DNA from: Actinomycetota bacterium
GTDB taxonomy: Bacteria > Actinomycetota > UBA4738 > HRBIN12
Direction of reading: 5' to 3'
Assembly (NCBI GenBank): GCA_040881665.1
Contig: JBBECT010000007.1
Span: forward strand, 62,001-126,000
Length of the DNA: 64,000 nt
In this document: one piece after another, positions 51,280 through 60,337 of the stretch
How positions within the stretch are numbered: the stretch's first letter is position 1
How the letters are laid out: every line of letters starts with the position of its first letter
Program-made: the position numbers and the translations under genes
Notes under the pieces: generated by a model
The model's database searches: none
Seen by the model: the letters and a program-made list of their open reading frames with translations, nothing else
What the model was told of the DNA's origin: nothing

Positions 51280-51605
51280 GCGCGAGGATCGTCCTCGATC
51301 GGGTGGCGCCTGCGCCAGCGATCGTCGGTGATCGAGTACACGACGGCCTGGAACACGATGCCGTCGTCCTCTACCTCGGCTTCGTGGTCAAAGGTCATCC
51401 CGAGACGACGCATCACGGCGAGGCTCCGCACGTTGGGCCGGTCGGTGATCGAGACGGAGTGCTCCGCGGTGAGGGCGCCGCCGAGGTAGCGCGCCACCTC
51501 GGGGTGGGCGTTGAGCGCCGCGTACGGTGCGAGATCGTCGCGGAGGAACGTCCGCAGCAGCAGGCGTGGCGTGGTGAGGACCACCTCGCCGCTCCATTCC
51601 ACCAT
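51267..51605 (-). pseudogene. GNAT acetyltransferase with central deletion
   Basis: The 112-residue frame starts like a full RimJ-type GNAT (TTPRLLLRTFLRDDLAPYAAL, VARYLGG). It then jumps, without a stop, to the C-terminal part (NVRSLAVMRRLGMTFDHEAE, VVYSITDDRW). The ~60-70 residues in between, which hold the acetyl-CoA-binding Q/RxxGxG/A loop, are gone. The family is usually ~170-190 residues. The frame is intact but the product should be inactive. An in-frame deletion in the genome or an assembly collapse would explain it. Confidence 0.6.
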
Positions 51606-51653
51606 CGCTCCGTGCCTCCCTCAGCCGCGCGACGGGTGATCTGGTGCAGCCCC

Positions 51654-52988
51654 CTACGCGGGCAGGACCGACAACAGCTGCCACTCGCCATCGATCCCCT
51701 TCAGCTGATGCATCCCTCGATCCTCGAACGACAGATCCGAGCCGACGACGAGATCCTTGACCGTCCTCGACACGAGGACCTCTCCGTCCGCGGCGTCGGC
51801 CATGATCCGCGCGGCCAGGTGCACGGCCATACCGCCGACGTCGTTCCCGCGCAGCTCCACCTCCCCGGTGTGGATGCCCGTTCGGATCGTCAGGCCCAGC
51901 GGCTGCAGCCGTTCACGGAACGAGGTCGCGAACCGGATCCCCCTCCCCGGGCCGTCGAAGGTCGCGAGGACGCCGTCTCCCGTGGTCTTCACGAGGTGTC
52001 CACCGTTCGCGGCGACCAGTCGCCCCGCGATGTCGTCGTGCATGTCGAGCACGCTGCGCCAGCGCGTGTCCCCCATCTGTTCGAGCCGTTCCGTGGAGTC
52101 CACGATGTCGGTGTAGAGCACGGTCGACAGGACGCGGTCGGTCGAGGCGGGCGGCGTGACGCCGGTGAGGAACCGCTCGATCGCGTCCAGTGCGTCGTCC
52201 GGTCGTTCCCAGAACAAGGGACCGTCCGACCCGGGAAGCTCGGCCAAGGTCGCACCCTCGATGTGGTCGGCGAGGTAGCGCCCGTGCTCGACCGGCATGA
52301 AGCGGTACGACGAGCGATGCAGCACGAGGGTCGGAGTGTGGATCGCGGGGAGGATCGCCCGCGCGTCGGCCTTGAACATCGCCTTGAAGTACGCGGCGGC
52401 CGCGGCGGGCCCGGAGATCGAGCGCGTCTTCCTCGCGTACCAGGCGCGGAACGCGGGGTCGTCGGCCCGGCTCGGGACCTGGAGCACGACGTGCTCCTCC
52501 CCACCCCAGCGGTCCGCCATCGTGCGGTTCAGTTCCTCTGCGACCTCGGACGGCACGCCCATCGGATAGTCCTCGTCGGCGATGTACTTCGCGCCCGTAT
52601 TCACCAGGACCAGGGCGGTCGTGCACTCGGGCTTGGTCGACGCGAACAGCATCGCCATCGGCCCGGCGTCGTAGATCGCCATGATCGCCGCCCGCTGGGA
52701 CCCGACGTCCTCCATCACGCAGTCGAGTTCCTCGATGAACGACTCCCACGGTGGGAGCGCATCCAGCGGCAACGGATCTGACGCACCCGTTCCGCGACGA
52801 TCGAACCGGATCACGCGGACGAACGAGGCGAGGCGCCGGAGGAACATCTCGGCCATCGGATCGTCCCAGTCGCTGTCGAACGCGCTGAAGCTCCCGGCCG
52901 TCACGACCAGATCGACCGAACCCGAGCCGAACACCTCGTAGGCGATCCGATCCGAACCGAGGCGCGCGTAGCCCGTATCGCGCTCCAT
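51654..52988 (-). CDS. Alpha/beta hydrolase fused to class III adenylate cyclase
   Basis: The 444-residue protein has an N-terminal alpha/beta hydrolase domain (~1-275) and a C-terminal class III nucleotide cyclase domain (~283-444). The cyclase keeps metal Asp in VLYTDIVDSTERL, the TTGDGVLATFDGPGRGI hairpin, and TGIHTGEVELRGNDVGG, so it may make cAMP. In the hydrolase part, the nucleophile elbow reads AIYDAGPM, with Asp in place of Ser. The hydrolase may be a ligand-binding sensor or use Asp. No membrane segment is present. It is divergent from the ECF operon. Confidence 0.85.
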   Translation of the reverse strand: MERDTGYARLGSDRIAYEVFGSGSVDLVVTAGSFSAFDSDWDDPMAEMFLRRLASFVRVIRFDRRGTGASDPLPLDALPPWESFIEELDCVMEDVGSQRAAIMAIYDAGPMAMLFASTKPECTTALVLVNTGAKYIADEDYPMGVPSEVAEELNRTMADRWGGEEHVVLQVPSRADDPAFRAWYARKTRSISGPAAAAAYFKAMFKADARAILPAIHTPTLVLHRSSYRFMPVEHGRYLADHIEGATLAELPGSDGPLFWERPDDALDAIERFLTGVTPPASTDRVLSTVLYTDIVDSTERLEQMGDTRWRSVLDMHDDIAGRLVAANGGHLVKTTGDGVLATFDGPGRGIRFATSFRERLQPLGLTIRTGIHTGEVELRGNDVGGMAVHLAARIMADAADGEVLVSRTVKDLVVGSDLSFEDRGMHQLKGIDGEWQLLSVLPA

Positions 52989-53061
52989 AGGGGGTCATCA
53001 TGGCAGGCGTCGTGGTGGGCGGAGCGAACCGATCCGATGCCCGACAGCGACAGGGAGGGTG

Positions 53062-53589
53062 ATGACGGTCCGCGCAGACGGCGACGACGCGCTCCTGCAG
53101 GCGGTGGCCGGCGGAGATCGCGCAGCGCTCGATGCGCTGTACCGGCGGCACGCGCCGTGGCTGCTCGTGCGCCTGTCCCGGCGGTACGCGGACCCCGGCG
53201 TGGTGGAGGAAGTCGTGCAGGACACGTTCGTCGCGGTATGGCGCGGCGCGGGCCGCTACAAGGGAACGGGAGAGGTCGCGGCGTGGATCTGGGGCATCGG
53301 GATCCGGCGCCTGATCGACCGGCTCCGACGGGCTCCCGCCCCGCTGGCCGTTCCGGCCGCCGATGACGCGGTCGTGTCCGCGGAGGACGAAGTGCTCCAG
53401 GGCATCGAACACGGCGACCTCGGCGTCGCGCTCGGGCGGCTGTCGCCCGAGTTGCGCGCCGTGCTGCAGGCCACGGTTTTGGATGGACTCACCACGAAGG
53501 AGGCGGCGACCTTGCTCGGGATCCCGCAGGGAACGGTCAAGACCCGCGCCTCGCGCGCGCGGCAGGAGTTGCGGAGGTCGCTGGCATGA
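53062..53589 (+). CDS. ECF RNA polymerase sigma factor
   Basis: The 175-residue protein has sigma2 (LYRRHAPWLLVRLSRRYADP, VVQDTFVAVWRGAGRYKG) and sigma4 (LSPELRAVLQATVLDGLTTKE, GIPQGTVKTRASRARQELRR). It is followed with a 4-base overlap by its anti-sigma factor, then by an ABC exporter, so it probably controls the latter. It is preceded by GGGAGGG; a GTG at 53059 is an alternative start. The genes from here to 56801 form one operon. Confidence 0.85.
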   Translation: MTVRADGDDALLQAVAGGDRAALDALYRRHAPWLLVRLSRRYADPGVVEEVVQDTFVAVWRGAGRYKGTGEVAAWIWGIGIRRLIDRLRRAPAPLAVPAADDAVVSAEDEVLQGIEHGDLGVALGRLSPELRAVLQATVLDGLTTKEAATLLGIPQGTVKTRASRARQELRRSLA

Positions 53590-54419
53590 GCACATGGCAC
53601 GCGGACGAAGCGCTGCTCGCTCGCTACGTCGAGGCGGAGCTGGACGACGCGCGCGCATCTTCGATCGAGAGCCACCTGATGGGGTGTGAAGGCTGTCGCG
53701 AAGCGGTGGCGACGATCGTCCCTCCGCAACGCCTCGATCGGATCTGGGCGGGCGTGGTCGACACGCTCGACACCCCTCGACGCGGCGTGGTCGAACGGGC
53801 ATTGGTGCGGCTCCGGGTACCCGATCATGTCGCCCGCCTGCTCGCCGCCACTCCCTCGCTGCGCCTGTCCTGGCTCGCAGCCGAGGTCTTCGTGCTCGTG
53901 TTCGCGGTGATCACCGCGAACACGGCGAGCGGCCCGAACGAGGAGCTCGCCCTGTTCGTGTTCCTCGTGATCGGAGCGTTGCTGCCCGTCGCCGGGATCG
54001 CCGTCGCCTTCGGGCCCGGCATGGATCCGACCTACGAGATCGGCGTGGCCGCTCCGATCCGCGCCGATCGGCTGCTGTTGCTGCGCGCGGCCGCGGTGCT
54101 CGTGACCTCGATCGCGATCACCGGGTGCGGCGCGGCGCTGCTCCCCGCTCTCGACGCGGGCATCGCCGCCGCATGGTTGCTGCCCTCCCTCGGGCTGTCC
54201 CTCGCCGTGCTCGCCCTCGGCACCCGATTCGCGCCACTGACCTCCGCCCTCGGCGTCACCTGCACGTGGCTCGTGACGGCGGCGGTCGCGGCGGCCGGGG
54301 CCGGTGATCGGATGATCGCGTTCCGCTCCGTCGGACAGTGGGTGTCCGTCGTCGTCATCGTCGCTTCGGCCACGCTGCTGGTCCGCCGACGCTTCGCCTA
54401 CGAAAGGATCGCTCGATGA
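53586..54419 (+). CDS. Membrane anti-sigma factor with zinc-binding domain
   Basis: The 277-residue protein has an N-terminal ZAS domain: H30-x3-C34-x2-C37 (SHLMGCEGC), followed by ~100 residues and six transmembrane helices (~95-270). A six-helix C-terminal part is more than the usual one helix, so it may itself sense a signal in the membrane. It is expected to hold the ECF factor inactive until that signal arrives. Both ends overlap neighbours by 4 bases (ATGA). Confidence 0.75.
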   Translation: MSTWHADEALLARYVEAELDDARASSIESHLMGCEGCREAVATIVPPQRLDRIWAGVVDTLDTPRRGVVERALVRLRVPDHVARLLAATPSLRLSWLAAEVFVLVFAVITANTASGPNEELALFVFLVIGALLPVAGIAVAFGPGMDPTYEIGVAAPIRADRLLLLRAAAVLVTSIAITGCGAALLPALDAGIAAAWLLPSLGLSLAVLALGTRFAPLTSALGVTCTWLVTAAVAAAGAGDRMIAFRSVGQWVSVVVIVASATLLVRRRFAYERIAR

Positions 54420-55282
54420 GCGCACCGACGGTTGAGATCGACGACATCCGCAAGCGGTTCGGCCGCACGGCGGCTCTGGACGGGATGAGCTTCGCGGCGG
54501 CGGGCGGGATCACCGGTCTTCTCGGGCCCAACGGGGCGGGCAAGACGACCCTGCTACGCATGATCGCGACCGTGCTCGCGCCCGACGACGGGCGTCTCAG
54601 CCTCCTAGGGCGTGACCCGTCGGTCGCCGGTGATCGTCTCGCGATCCGCCGGCGACTCGGGTATTTGCCGCAGGAACCCGGGTTCCATCGATCGTTCACG
54701 GCCTTCGAGTTCGTCGACTACGTCGCGATCCTCAAGGAGATGACCGACCGGCGGGCGCGACACGACGAGGTGCGCCGGGTGCTCGAGATCGTCGGACTCT
54801 CGGGGGTGGCGGATCGGAAGATCAAGGCGCTCTCCGGCGGCATGCGGCGCCGCGTGGGGCTGGCTCAGGCCCTGTTGCGCGGTCCCGAGCTGCTCGTCCT
54901 CGACGAGCCGACCGCGGGGCTCGACCCGGAGCAGCGCCTGCGGTTCCGCGAGCTCGTCTCGGACCTGGCGTCCGACACGACGGTGATCCTGTCGACCCAT
55001 CAGACCGAGGACGTGGCCGCCCTGTGCCAGCGCGTCGTCGTGATGCTCGATGGCGGCGCTCTGTTCGAGGGCACACCCGGCGAGCTGGCGGCCGTGGCCG
55101 AAGGGCGCGTGTGGCTGGCCGCCGATCGCGGTGACGATCCTCGCCTGTCGTGGCGAACGCCCGAGGGCGCGCATCGCAACATCGGGGAGGCACCCGCGGG
55201 GGCCCACCTCGTGCCGCCCACGTTGGAGGACGGCTACCTGCTGCTCGTCGGCGATCGTGGCCACGGACAGGTGGCTGCCTGA
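54416..55282 (+). CDS. ABC transporter ATP-binding protein
   Basis: The 288-residue protein has Walker A GPNGAGKTT (37-45), Q-loop LPQEPGFHR, signature ALSGGMRRR, Walker B LLVLDEPTAGLD, and switch His in STHQTED. It is of the DrrA/NatA-like exporter type with a C-terminal regulatory tail. It couples to the two permease genes that follow. The ATG overlaps the anti-sigma stop by 4 bases. Confidence 0.9.
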   Translation: MSAPTVEIDDIRKRFGRTAALDGMSFAAAGGITGLLGPNGAGKTTLLRMIATVLAPDDGRLSLLGRDPSVAGDRLAIRRRLGYLPQEPGFHRSFTAFEFVDYVAILKEMTDRRARHDEVRRVLEIVGLSGVADRKIKALSGGMRRRVGLAQALLRGPELLVLDEPTAGLDPEQRLRFRELVSDLASDTTVILSTHQTEDVAALCQRVVVMLDGGALFEGTPGELAAVAEGRVWLAADRGDDPRLSWRTPEGAHRNIGEAPAGAHLVPPTLEDGYLLLVGDRGHGQVAA

Positions 55283-56076
55283 TGGCCGTCTCGCTGCGTT
55301 CCGCGATCGACGATGCCCGGGCGTCCGCGATCCCTTCGTCCGACGCGTTCCCGGCGTGGCGAGTGGTCGTCGCGCTCGGGCGCATCGAGGCGCGACGCAT
55401 GCTCCTGCATCCGGTGCTCCTGCTGACGTTCGCCTTCTCGACGCTGATGCTCAGAGCGTTGATCGGTGCCGGACCGGACACCGGCATCGCCGCGTGGCTG
55501 GTGGCGGCGGTCGCGCTCGGCCTGCTGATCGGGGTCGTTCTGACGGCGAACGTGGCCGCGCTCCGGCCGCGCCGAGACCGGGTCGACGAGCTCTACGGCT
55601 CGCTCCCCGCGCCGACCGAAGCACGAACGGCGGGGGTGTTGGGCGGGATGCTCCTCGGCCCGGGGGTCCTGGCGGTCCTCGTCGGCGGGCTCGCCTACGC
55701 GACGCTGGGCTCCGTGGCAAACCTCGAGGAATACATCGACACGTTCATGGCGGCGCAGTTCGTCCTGTCGGTGGTCGCACTCGGGACGGTGGGGGTGGCG
55801 CTCGCTCGCTGGGTTCCCAGCCTGCTCGGCGGTCCACTCGTGATCGCCGCGCATGTGTTCACCGGCGTGATCTGGATCGTGCCGTGGATCGTTCCGACCA
55901 CGACCGGGATCGATGTCGGTTGGCACCTGGTGTACCTGCTGGCCGTTCCGATCTTCTGGTCGGCGCTGGCGTTCGCTCGCGATCGCCGAACCGCGATCCG
56001 GTTCGCCGTCGCGGGCTCGATGTTCGCCCTCGCGGTCCTCGCCGCGGTCCTGCAGACCCCCGCGGACGGGTACTGA
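55282..56076 (+). CDS. ABC transporter permease 1
   Basis: The 264-residue protein is all-helical with about six transmembrane segments (AAWLVAAVALGLLIGVVL; GVLGGMLLGPGVLAVLVGGL; VFTGVIWIVPWIV; FAVAGSMFALAVLAAVL). A conserved LYGSLPAPTEARTAGVLGG loop lies between helices, as in ABC-2-like exporters. It follows the ATPase with a TGATG overlap. The cargo is unknown; it may be a lipid or peptide antibiotic, given sigma and anti-sigma control. Confidence 0.8.
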   Translation: MAVSLRSAIDDARASAIPSSDAFPAWRVVVALGRIEARRMLLHPVLLLTFAFSTLMLRALIGAGPDTGIAAWLVAAVALGLLIGVVLTANVAALRPRRDRVDELYGSLPAPTEARTAGVLGGMLLGPGVLAVLVGGLAYATLGSVANLEEYIDTFMAAQFVLSVVALGTVGVALARWVPSLLGGPLVIAAHVFTGVIWIVPWIVPTTTGIDVGWHLVYLLAVPIFWSALAFARDRRTAIRFAVAGSMFALAVLAAVLQTPADGY

Positions 56077-56801
56077 TGCAGCGCGGACGGATGATCCGCG
56101 CGCTGGTCGGTCCGAACATCCGAACGATCCGATGGCTCCCTCTCTCGCTGATCGCGCCGCTCGGAGCATGGATCGTGCAGGCGGGAGCTCGTGATTCCGG
56201 CAACCCCGACGCCGTGGCCCTGCCGGTCGCCGTCGCGCTGCTCGGCGTGTGGCTCTGCCTCGTGTTCGAGGACCCCGCCGAGGAGGTGACCTCCTCGGCC
56301 CCGGTCTCTCTCCCCCTGCGCCGAGCGATCCGCGCCGCTATCGCGATCCCGCCGACGCTGGCGGTGTGGTTCGTCTACTCGTGGATCGGACCGTTGAGTG
56401 GGCCAACGGCAGCGACCGTCACCTGGCTCGCGGCAGTGGTCGTGCTCTCCCTCGCGGCGGCAGCCACGGCGACGCGCATCGTTCCTTCCGAACGCTCGGG
56501 GATGGTCGCGGCCACCGGGATGGCGACGCTGCTGTTCGGTCTGCCGATCGGGCTGGCCGTGATCGGCGACCGCCCGCCGACGATCGATCCATCGAACGTG
56601 CCCGTCGGCGAGCCGATCGTGTATTGGTCGGCGTTGATCGCATCCGCGATCGCGATCGGGCTCGTCGCACATCGCGACCCTGCGCACCGTTGGGGGATCC
56701 GAAAGCATCGCCACCCTACGGCGGGGCCCGACCATCGGCCGAGAGCGCCGATCCGTCCGGTCGTCGAAACACCGGCTGGCCGTCGACGAGCTCGAGCCTG
56801 A
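56076..56801 (+). CDS. ABC transporter permease 2
   Basis: The 241-residue protein has about six transmembrane helices (LPLSLIAPLGAWIVQAG; VALPVAVALLGVWLCLVF; ATVTWLAAVVVLSLAAA; TGMATLLFGLPIGLAVIG; WSALIASAIAIGLVAH) and a basic C-terminal tail. It overlaps the preceding permease gene by one base (TGATG). The two permeases differ in length and sequence and may form a heterodimer. Its last 86 bases overlap the convergent HNH gene. Confidence 0.75.
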   Translation: MQRGRMIRALVGPNIRTIRWLPLSLIAPLGAWIVQAGARDSGNPDAVALPVAVALLGVWLCLVFEDPAEEVTSSAPVSLPLRRAIRAAIAIPPTLAVWFVYSWIGPLSGPTAATVTWLAAVVVLSLAAAATATRIVPSERSGMVAATGMATLLFGLPIGLAVIGDRPPTIDPSNVPVGEPIVYWSALIASAIAIGLVAHRDPAHRWGIRKHRHPTAGPDHRPRAPIRPVVETPAGRRRARA

Positions 56802-57918
56802 ACCCGCCCGGTCGATGGACCAGCCGGTGGTGGGGCCGGCAGAGCAGGAGCAGGTTGCTCGTCGCCGTCGATCCGCCGTCCGCCCAGTGCTGGACGTGGT
56901 GGGCGTCACACCATGTGTGCGGGCGATCGCAGCCGGGGAACCGGCACTGCACGTCGCGAACGACCACCGCGCGCCGCATCGACGGCGGCACGATCGGGGT
57001 GCGACGGCCGACGTCCAAGGGCTCGGAGCGACCGGCGGTGACGACCCGCATCACGGACGCGTCGCAGGCGAGACGCCGCGCCGTGGGTGGAGAGGCCGGA
57101 CCCACGTGGTCGAACTCCCCGGCGGGCGCCGTCGCGTCGGCCAACGTGGCGAGTGCCGACGCGTCGACCGTCAGCGTGATGTGTGGGCGTTCACCGGCGA
57201 TCTGCGGGCGATCGCACCGGTCGAGGAACCCACGACAGATCTCGCCGAGCGCATCCGCCCGGCGCCGTGCCGGCGTTCGCGACCCGCCGTCGCCGGAACG
57301 GACTTCGGCATCCGTTGCGGCGCGAAGGGCGGTGAGCAGCGACTCCCCCGTCTCGGGATCGAGGTCGCCGTCGACGCGCACCATGCCCTCGAACGTCACC
57401 GATGCGTGAAAGTGCCGTCGCCGACGGAGGGACTGCTCCCGATCGATCGGGCGTTCGCGTTCGACACGTTCACGCCAGTGCGCGATGGCACGTTTGAGCT
57501 GAGCAAGTGGCTGCGTGCGAGCGGCTTCGACGAGCACGTCCTCGACCTGAGCGAACGCCGGCGGGTCGACCTCGCGCGCAGCGACGAGGGCCCGCGCGGC
57601 GGGCATCGAGAGCCCGCCCTCCTCGAGCGCGCGACGCGTGGTTCCCATGTCGCCCAGAGACCGCGCCGTGCGCACGGCCTCTCGCGCGGATCCCCACGAG
57701 ACCCGGAACCGGTCGACCAGCCACACCACAACCGAGAGGTGCCCGTCGCGTCGGTGGATCCCCCGTCGATCGATCTCGGCGATACGACGGAGCCGCTCGA
57801 GCTCGATCTGCTCGCTGGCGCGCTGCATCTCGGTGAAGTTCTCCTCGATCAGCGCGTCCGGCATCTCCGCGAGCGTCTCCGCCCGCAACGCCTCGACCGC
57901 CGATCCAAGCTCGCTCAT
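56716..57918 (-). CDS. DUF222/HNH endonuclease (13E12-type)
   Basis: The 400-residue protein has the DUF222 N-terminal region (ELERLRRIAEIDRRGIHRRD; GSAREAVRTARSL) and a C-terminal HNH nuclease with zinc ligands: CRFPGCDRPHTWCDAHHV, then LLCRPHHRLVH. This is the 13E12 family, abundant in actinobacteria, often many copies per genome. The role of the family is not settled; it may cut DNA during stress. It is complete here. The start at 57918 is preferred over 57990 because upstream residues look non-coding. Confidence 0.85.
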   Translation of the reverse strand: MSELGSAVEALRAETLAEMPDALIEENFTEMQRASEQIELERLRRIAEIDRRGIHRRDGHLSVVVWLVDRFRVSWGSAREAVRTARSLGDMGTTRRALEEGGLSMPAARALVAAREVDPPAFAQVEDVLVEAARTQPLAQLKRAIAHWRERVERERPIDREQSLRRRRHFHASVTFEGMVRVDGDLDPETGESLLTALRAATDAEVRSGDGGSRTPARRRADALGEICRGFLDRCDRPQIAGERPHITLTVDASALATLADATAPAGEFDHVGPASPPTARRLACDASVMRVVTAGRSEPLDVGRRTPIVPPSMRRAVVVRDVQCRFPGCDRPHTWCDAHHVQHWADGGSTATSNLLLLCRPHHRLVHRPGGFRLELVDGQPVFRRPDGSALSADGRAPP

Positions 57919-58048
57919 CACACTCCTCCCCGGCCGCGTGCCCGGCCGCGTGTTCACTGTCCCGAACGTACGTTCGATAGCGTAGACCACCCCGCCGACA
58001 CCCTCGTGTACCGCTGAACAGGGACCGGAGCGTGGTTCGATACCCGAC

Positions 58049-59152
58049 GTGGCGGACGAGCGCGCGAGGAGGATCGAGAACTACGAACGGCAGTTCCGCC
58101 GTGCGGGATTGCCGAACCTGATCGAGGACTATTCCCCGAGCGAGGACATCTTCACCCGCGCTCTCCCGTTCTTCGGTCTCGTGTTCGTGCTCGAGCTCCT
58201 CAACGCGCTCAACTCCGAGTACGCGGTGTGGGCGAACGTCCTGTTCTTCGCAGGCGCGGTTGCGATCGCCGTGGTCGCGCTCGGGATGGCCAACCGGGCG
58301 CGCGGCCGCGCGTTCCTCAGCCGGCCGGAGCGGGTGGGCGTCCCGGAGCTCACGGTGTTCGTGGTCGTTCCCGCGTTATTGCCGCTGGTGTTCGGCTGGC
58401 AGTGGCGGAGTGCGCTCGTCACGTTGGCGGCCCAGATCTGCATCGTCGGCATCACCTACGCGGTGATCGGACTCGGGCTGTTCTCGATCGTGCGCTGGGC
58501 GGGGGCTCGGTTCGTCGAGCAGTTGGAGGCGTCGCTGCAGCTGCTGGTCAAGGCGGTTCCGCTGTTGCTGTTCTTCGCGCTGGTGATGTTCTTCACGACC
58601 GAGATCTGGCAGGTCTTCACCTCCGCCGCCGCCGCGCGCTACTGGACCGCGATCGCGCTCTTCGTCCTGCTCGGCCTCGGGTTCCTCTGGGTGCGGATCC
58701 CCGCATCGGTCCGCGATCTCGAGCGCGAGGTGGGCCTCGGCGACCGCCCGCTGCGCCCTCGTGCGCGGATCAACGTCGCGGTCGTGATCCTCGTGAGCCA
58801 GTGCCTGCAGATCCTCTTCGTGATCGCGGCCGTGTGGCTGTTCTTCGTGATCCTCGGCGCGCTGCTGGTCACGGCCGACGTGCGTGAAGGGTGGCTCCTC
58901 GTCGAGGATGACGTCGTGCTCCTGGTGCCCTTCATCGGCGACGGGGGCGTTGCCGTCACCGGGCAGCTCCTCCGGGTGGCCACCGGGGTCGCCGCGTTCG
59001 TCGGCCTGTACTACGCGGTCCAGATGCTCGTCGACGCTGCCTATCGCGACCAGTTCATCGATCGCGTGACCGACCAGATGCGGGACACGTTCGCCGCGCG
59101 CAACGACTACCTCCGACTCCTCGCAGTCGGGGCCCCACGGAACCGGCGCTAG
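58049..59152 (+). CDS. Multi-pass membrane protein, unknown function
   Basis: The 367-residue protein has an N-terminal soluble part of ~50 residues and about seven transmembrane segments (FFGLVFVLELLNAL; FFAGAVAIAVVALGMA; ELTVFVVVPALLPLVFG; AQICIVGITYAVIGLGLF; VPLLLFFALVMFFTTEIW; AIALFVLLGLGFLWV; ILFVIAAVWLFFVILGALLV). A C-terminal helical tail follows. It was not recognised. The start is GTG. It is monocistronic and divergent from the HNH gene. Confidence 0.65.
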   Translation: MADERARRIENYERQFRRAGLPNLIEDYSPSEDIFTRALPFFGLVFVLELLNALNSEYAVWANVLFFAGAVAIAVVALGMANRARGRAFLSRPERVGVPELTVFVVVPALLPLVFGWQWRSALVTLAAQICIVGITYAVIGLGLFSIVRWAGARFVEQLEASLQLLVKAVPLLLFFALVMFFTTEIWQVFTSAAAARYWTAIALFVLLGLGFLWVRIPASVRDLEREVGLGDRPLRPRARINVAVVILVSQCLQILFVIAAVWLFFVILGALLVTADVREGWLLVEDDVVLLVPFIGDGGVAVTGQLLRVATGVAAFVGLYYAVQMLVDAAYRDQFIDRVTDQMRDTFAARNDYLRLLAVGAPRNRR

Positions 59153-59296
59153 GCCGCTCCCGACACCGCTTGCACGGTGTTCGCCCGACCCGTGGGCGGC
59201 AGCGCCGCTGCGTTTGCGCATCAACGGCACCCGTGCCACGCTGGCTGGGTCGGTGCCCGTTGTCCCGTCGGCCCCAACCGCGAGGAGGCGATCTGC

Positions 59297-59701
59297 ATGG
59301 CCGAACACCCCAATGCCACTCTGATCCGTGAGAGTTTCGGCGCGATGGAACGCAGCGACATGCAATGGTTCGATCAGCACATGGCTGACGACGTCGTGTG
59401 GCACACCGGAGGGAACAGCAAGGCCGCCGGCGAGACGCGAGGCAAGGACGCGGTCGCCCAGATGATGTCGGCGATGGACCCGTCCACGATGAAGGCCGAC
59501 GTGCACGAGATCCTCGCGAACGATGATCACGCGGTGGTGATGGGGACGGCGACGGTCACCGCGCCCAGCGGCGCCTCGGCAACCTACAACTACGTGAACG
59601 TGTTCCACATCGCCGACGGCAAGCTCACCGAGGCCTGGGGGATGGCCGAGAACGACGCGATCACCGACCCCATCTGGGACGAGTTCGCGCCGCCCGCCTG
59701 A
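59297..59701 (+). CDS. SnoaL-like / NTF2-fold protein
   Basis: The 134-residue protein has the NTF2-like cone fold of the SnoaL/limonene-epoxide-hydrolase-like group: NATLIRESFGAMERSDMQWF, DDVVWHTGGNSKAAG, then strands AVVMGTATVTAP and NYVNVFHIADGKLTEAWG. Such proteins are isomerases, hydrolases or non-enzymatic binders; the residues here do not decide. GAGGAGG precedes the ATG at 59297, and the longer frame from 59177 is not supported. Confidence 0.75.
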   Translation: MAEHPNATLIRESFGAMERSDMQWFDQHMADDVVWHTGGNSKAAGETRGKDAVAQMMSAMDPSTMKADVHEILANDDHAVVMGTATVTAPSGASATYNYVNVFHIADGKLTEAWGMAENDAITDPIWDEFAPPA

Positions 59702-59716
59702 CACGAGACCCGATCG

Positions 59717-60337
59717 TCAACCCGGCGACGGGTTCGGCAGCGTCGGTGCGAGCTGCTCGATCAGCCGGGCCATCGTCTCCATCACGTCGAAGACTGCGTC
59801 CGCCTCCGAGCGTTCGGGGTCGAGCCGCGACATCAGTTCGATCCCGAGGAACATCGCCGCGATCGCGTATGCCGCCTGACGCGGTGGCACCGCCGACGCG
59901 ATCGGGTAGTTCCCCGCCGCCCGGCTGAGCGCCTCTTCCACGAGCACGATCCACTCGTCGAAGCGGTCGAGCAGGACGCCGCCCTGTTCGGGGTCGGTCG
60001 CCGCAGCCATCAACTGTGTGACCGCGGTAACCGACCCGCTCGCAAGATCCTCATGGTGCAGGCGCCGCGCGACATCGACCAGATCCGACAGGGACGAGAC
60101 CCGGGACACGGCCTCCCGGTAGGCGGCGACCTGCTGGCTCGACACCCGGCCGAACGCCTCCATCAGCAGCTCGTCCACCGAGCCGAAGTGGTAGAAGATC
60201 AGCGCCTGATTGAACCCGCCGCGGCGAGCGATCTCCCGGGCGGTGGTGTCGGCGAACCCCTCATCCCGCACGGTCTCGATCGCCGCGTCGATGATGCGGT
60301 CCTTCGTTTCGCTCCCCCGGCGGGACGCCGCGCTCAC
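59717..60337 (-). CDS. TetR-family transcriptional regulator
   Basis: The 206-residue protein has the TetR DNA-binding domain in its first ~55 residues: ETKDRIIDAAIETVRDEGFA, TTAREIARRGGFNQALIFYH. The rest is a helical ligand and dimer domain. It is the last gene of a three-gene unit and its GTG overlaps the DCC-type gene stop by 4 bases (GTGA). The double palindrome at 61218-61246 upstream of the unit is the probable operator, so it would autoregulate. The much longer frame beginning at 61228 is the readthrough of upstream genes in another frame. Confidence 0.85.
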   Translation of the reverse strand: MSAASRRGSETKDRIIDAAIETVRDEGFADTTAREIARRGGFNQALIFYHFGSVDELLMEAFGRVSSQQVAAYREAVSRVSSLSDLVDVARRLHHEDLASGSVTAVTQLMAAATDPEQGGVLLDRFDEWIVLVEEALSRAAGNYPIASAVPPRQAAYAIAAMFLGIELMSRLDPERSEADAVFDVMETMARLIEQLAPTLPNPSPG

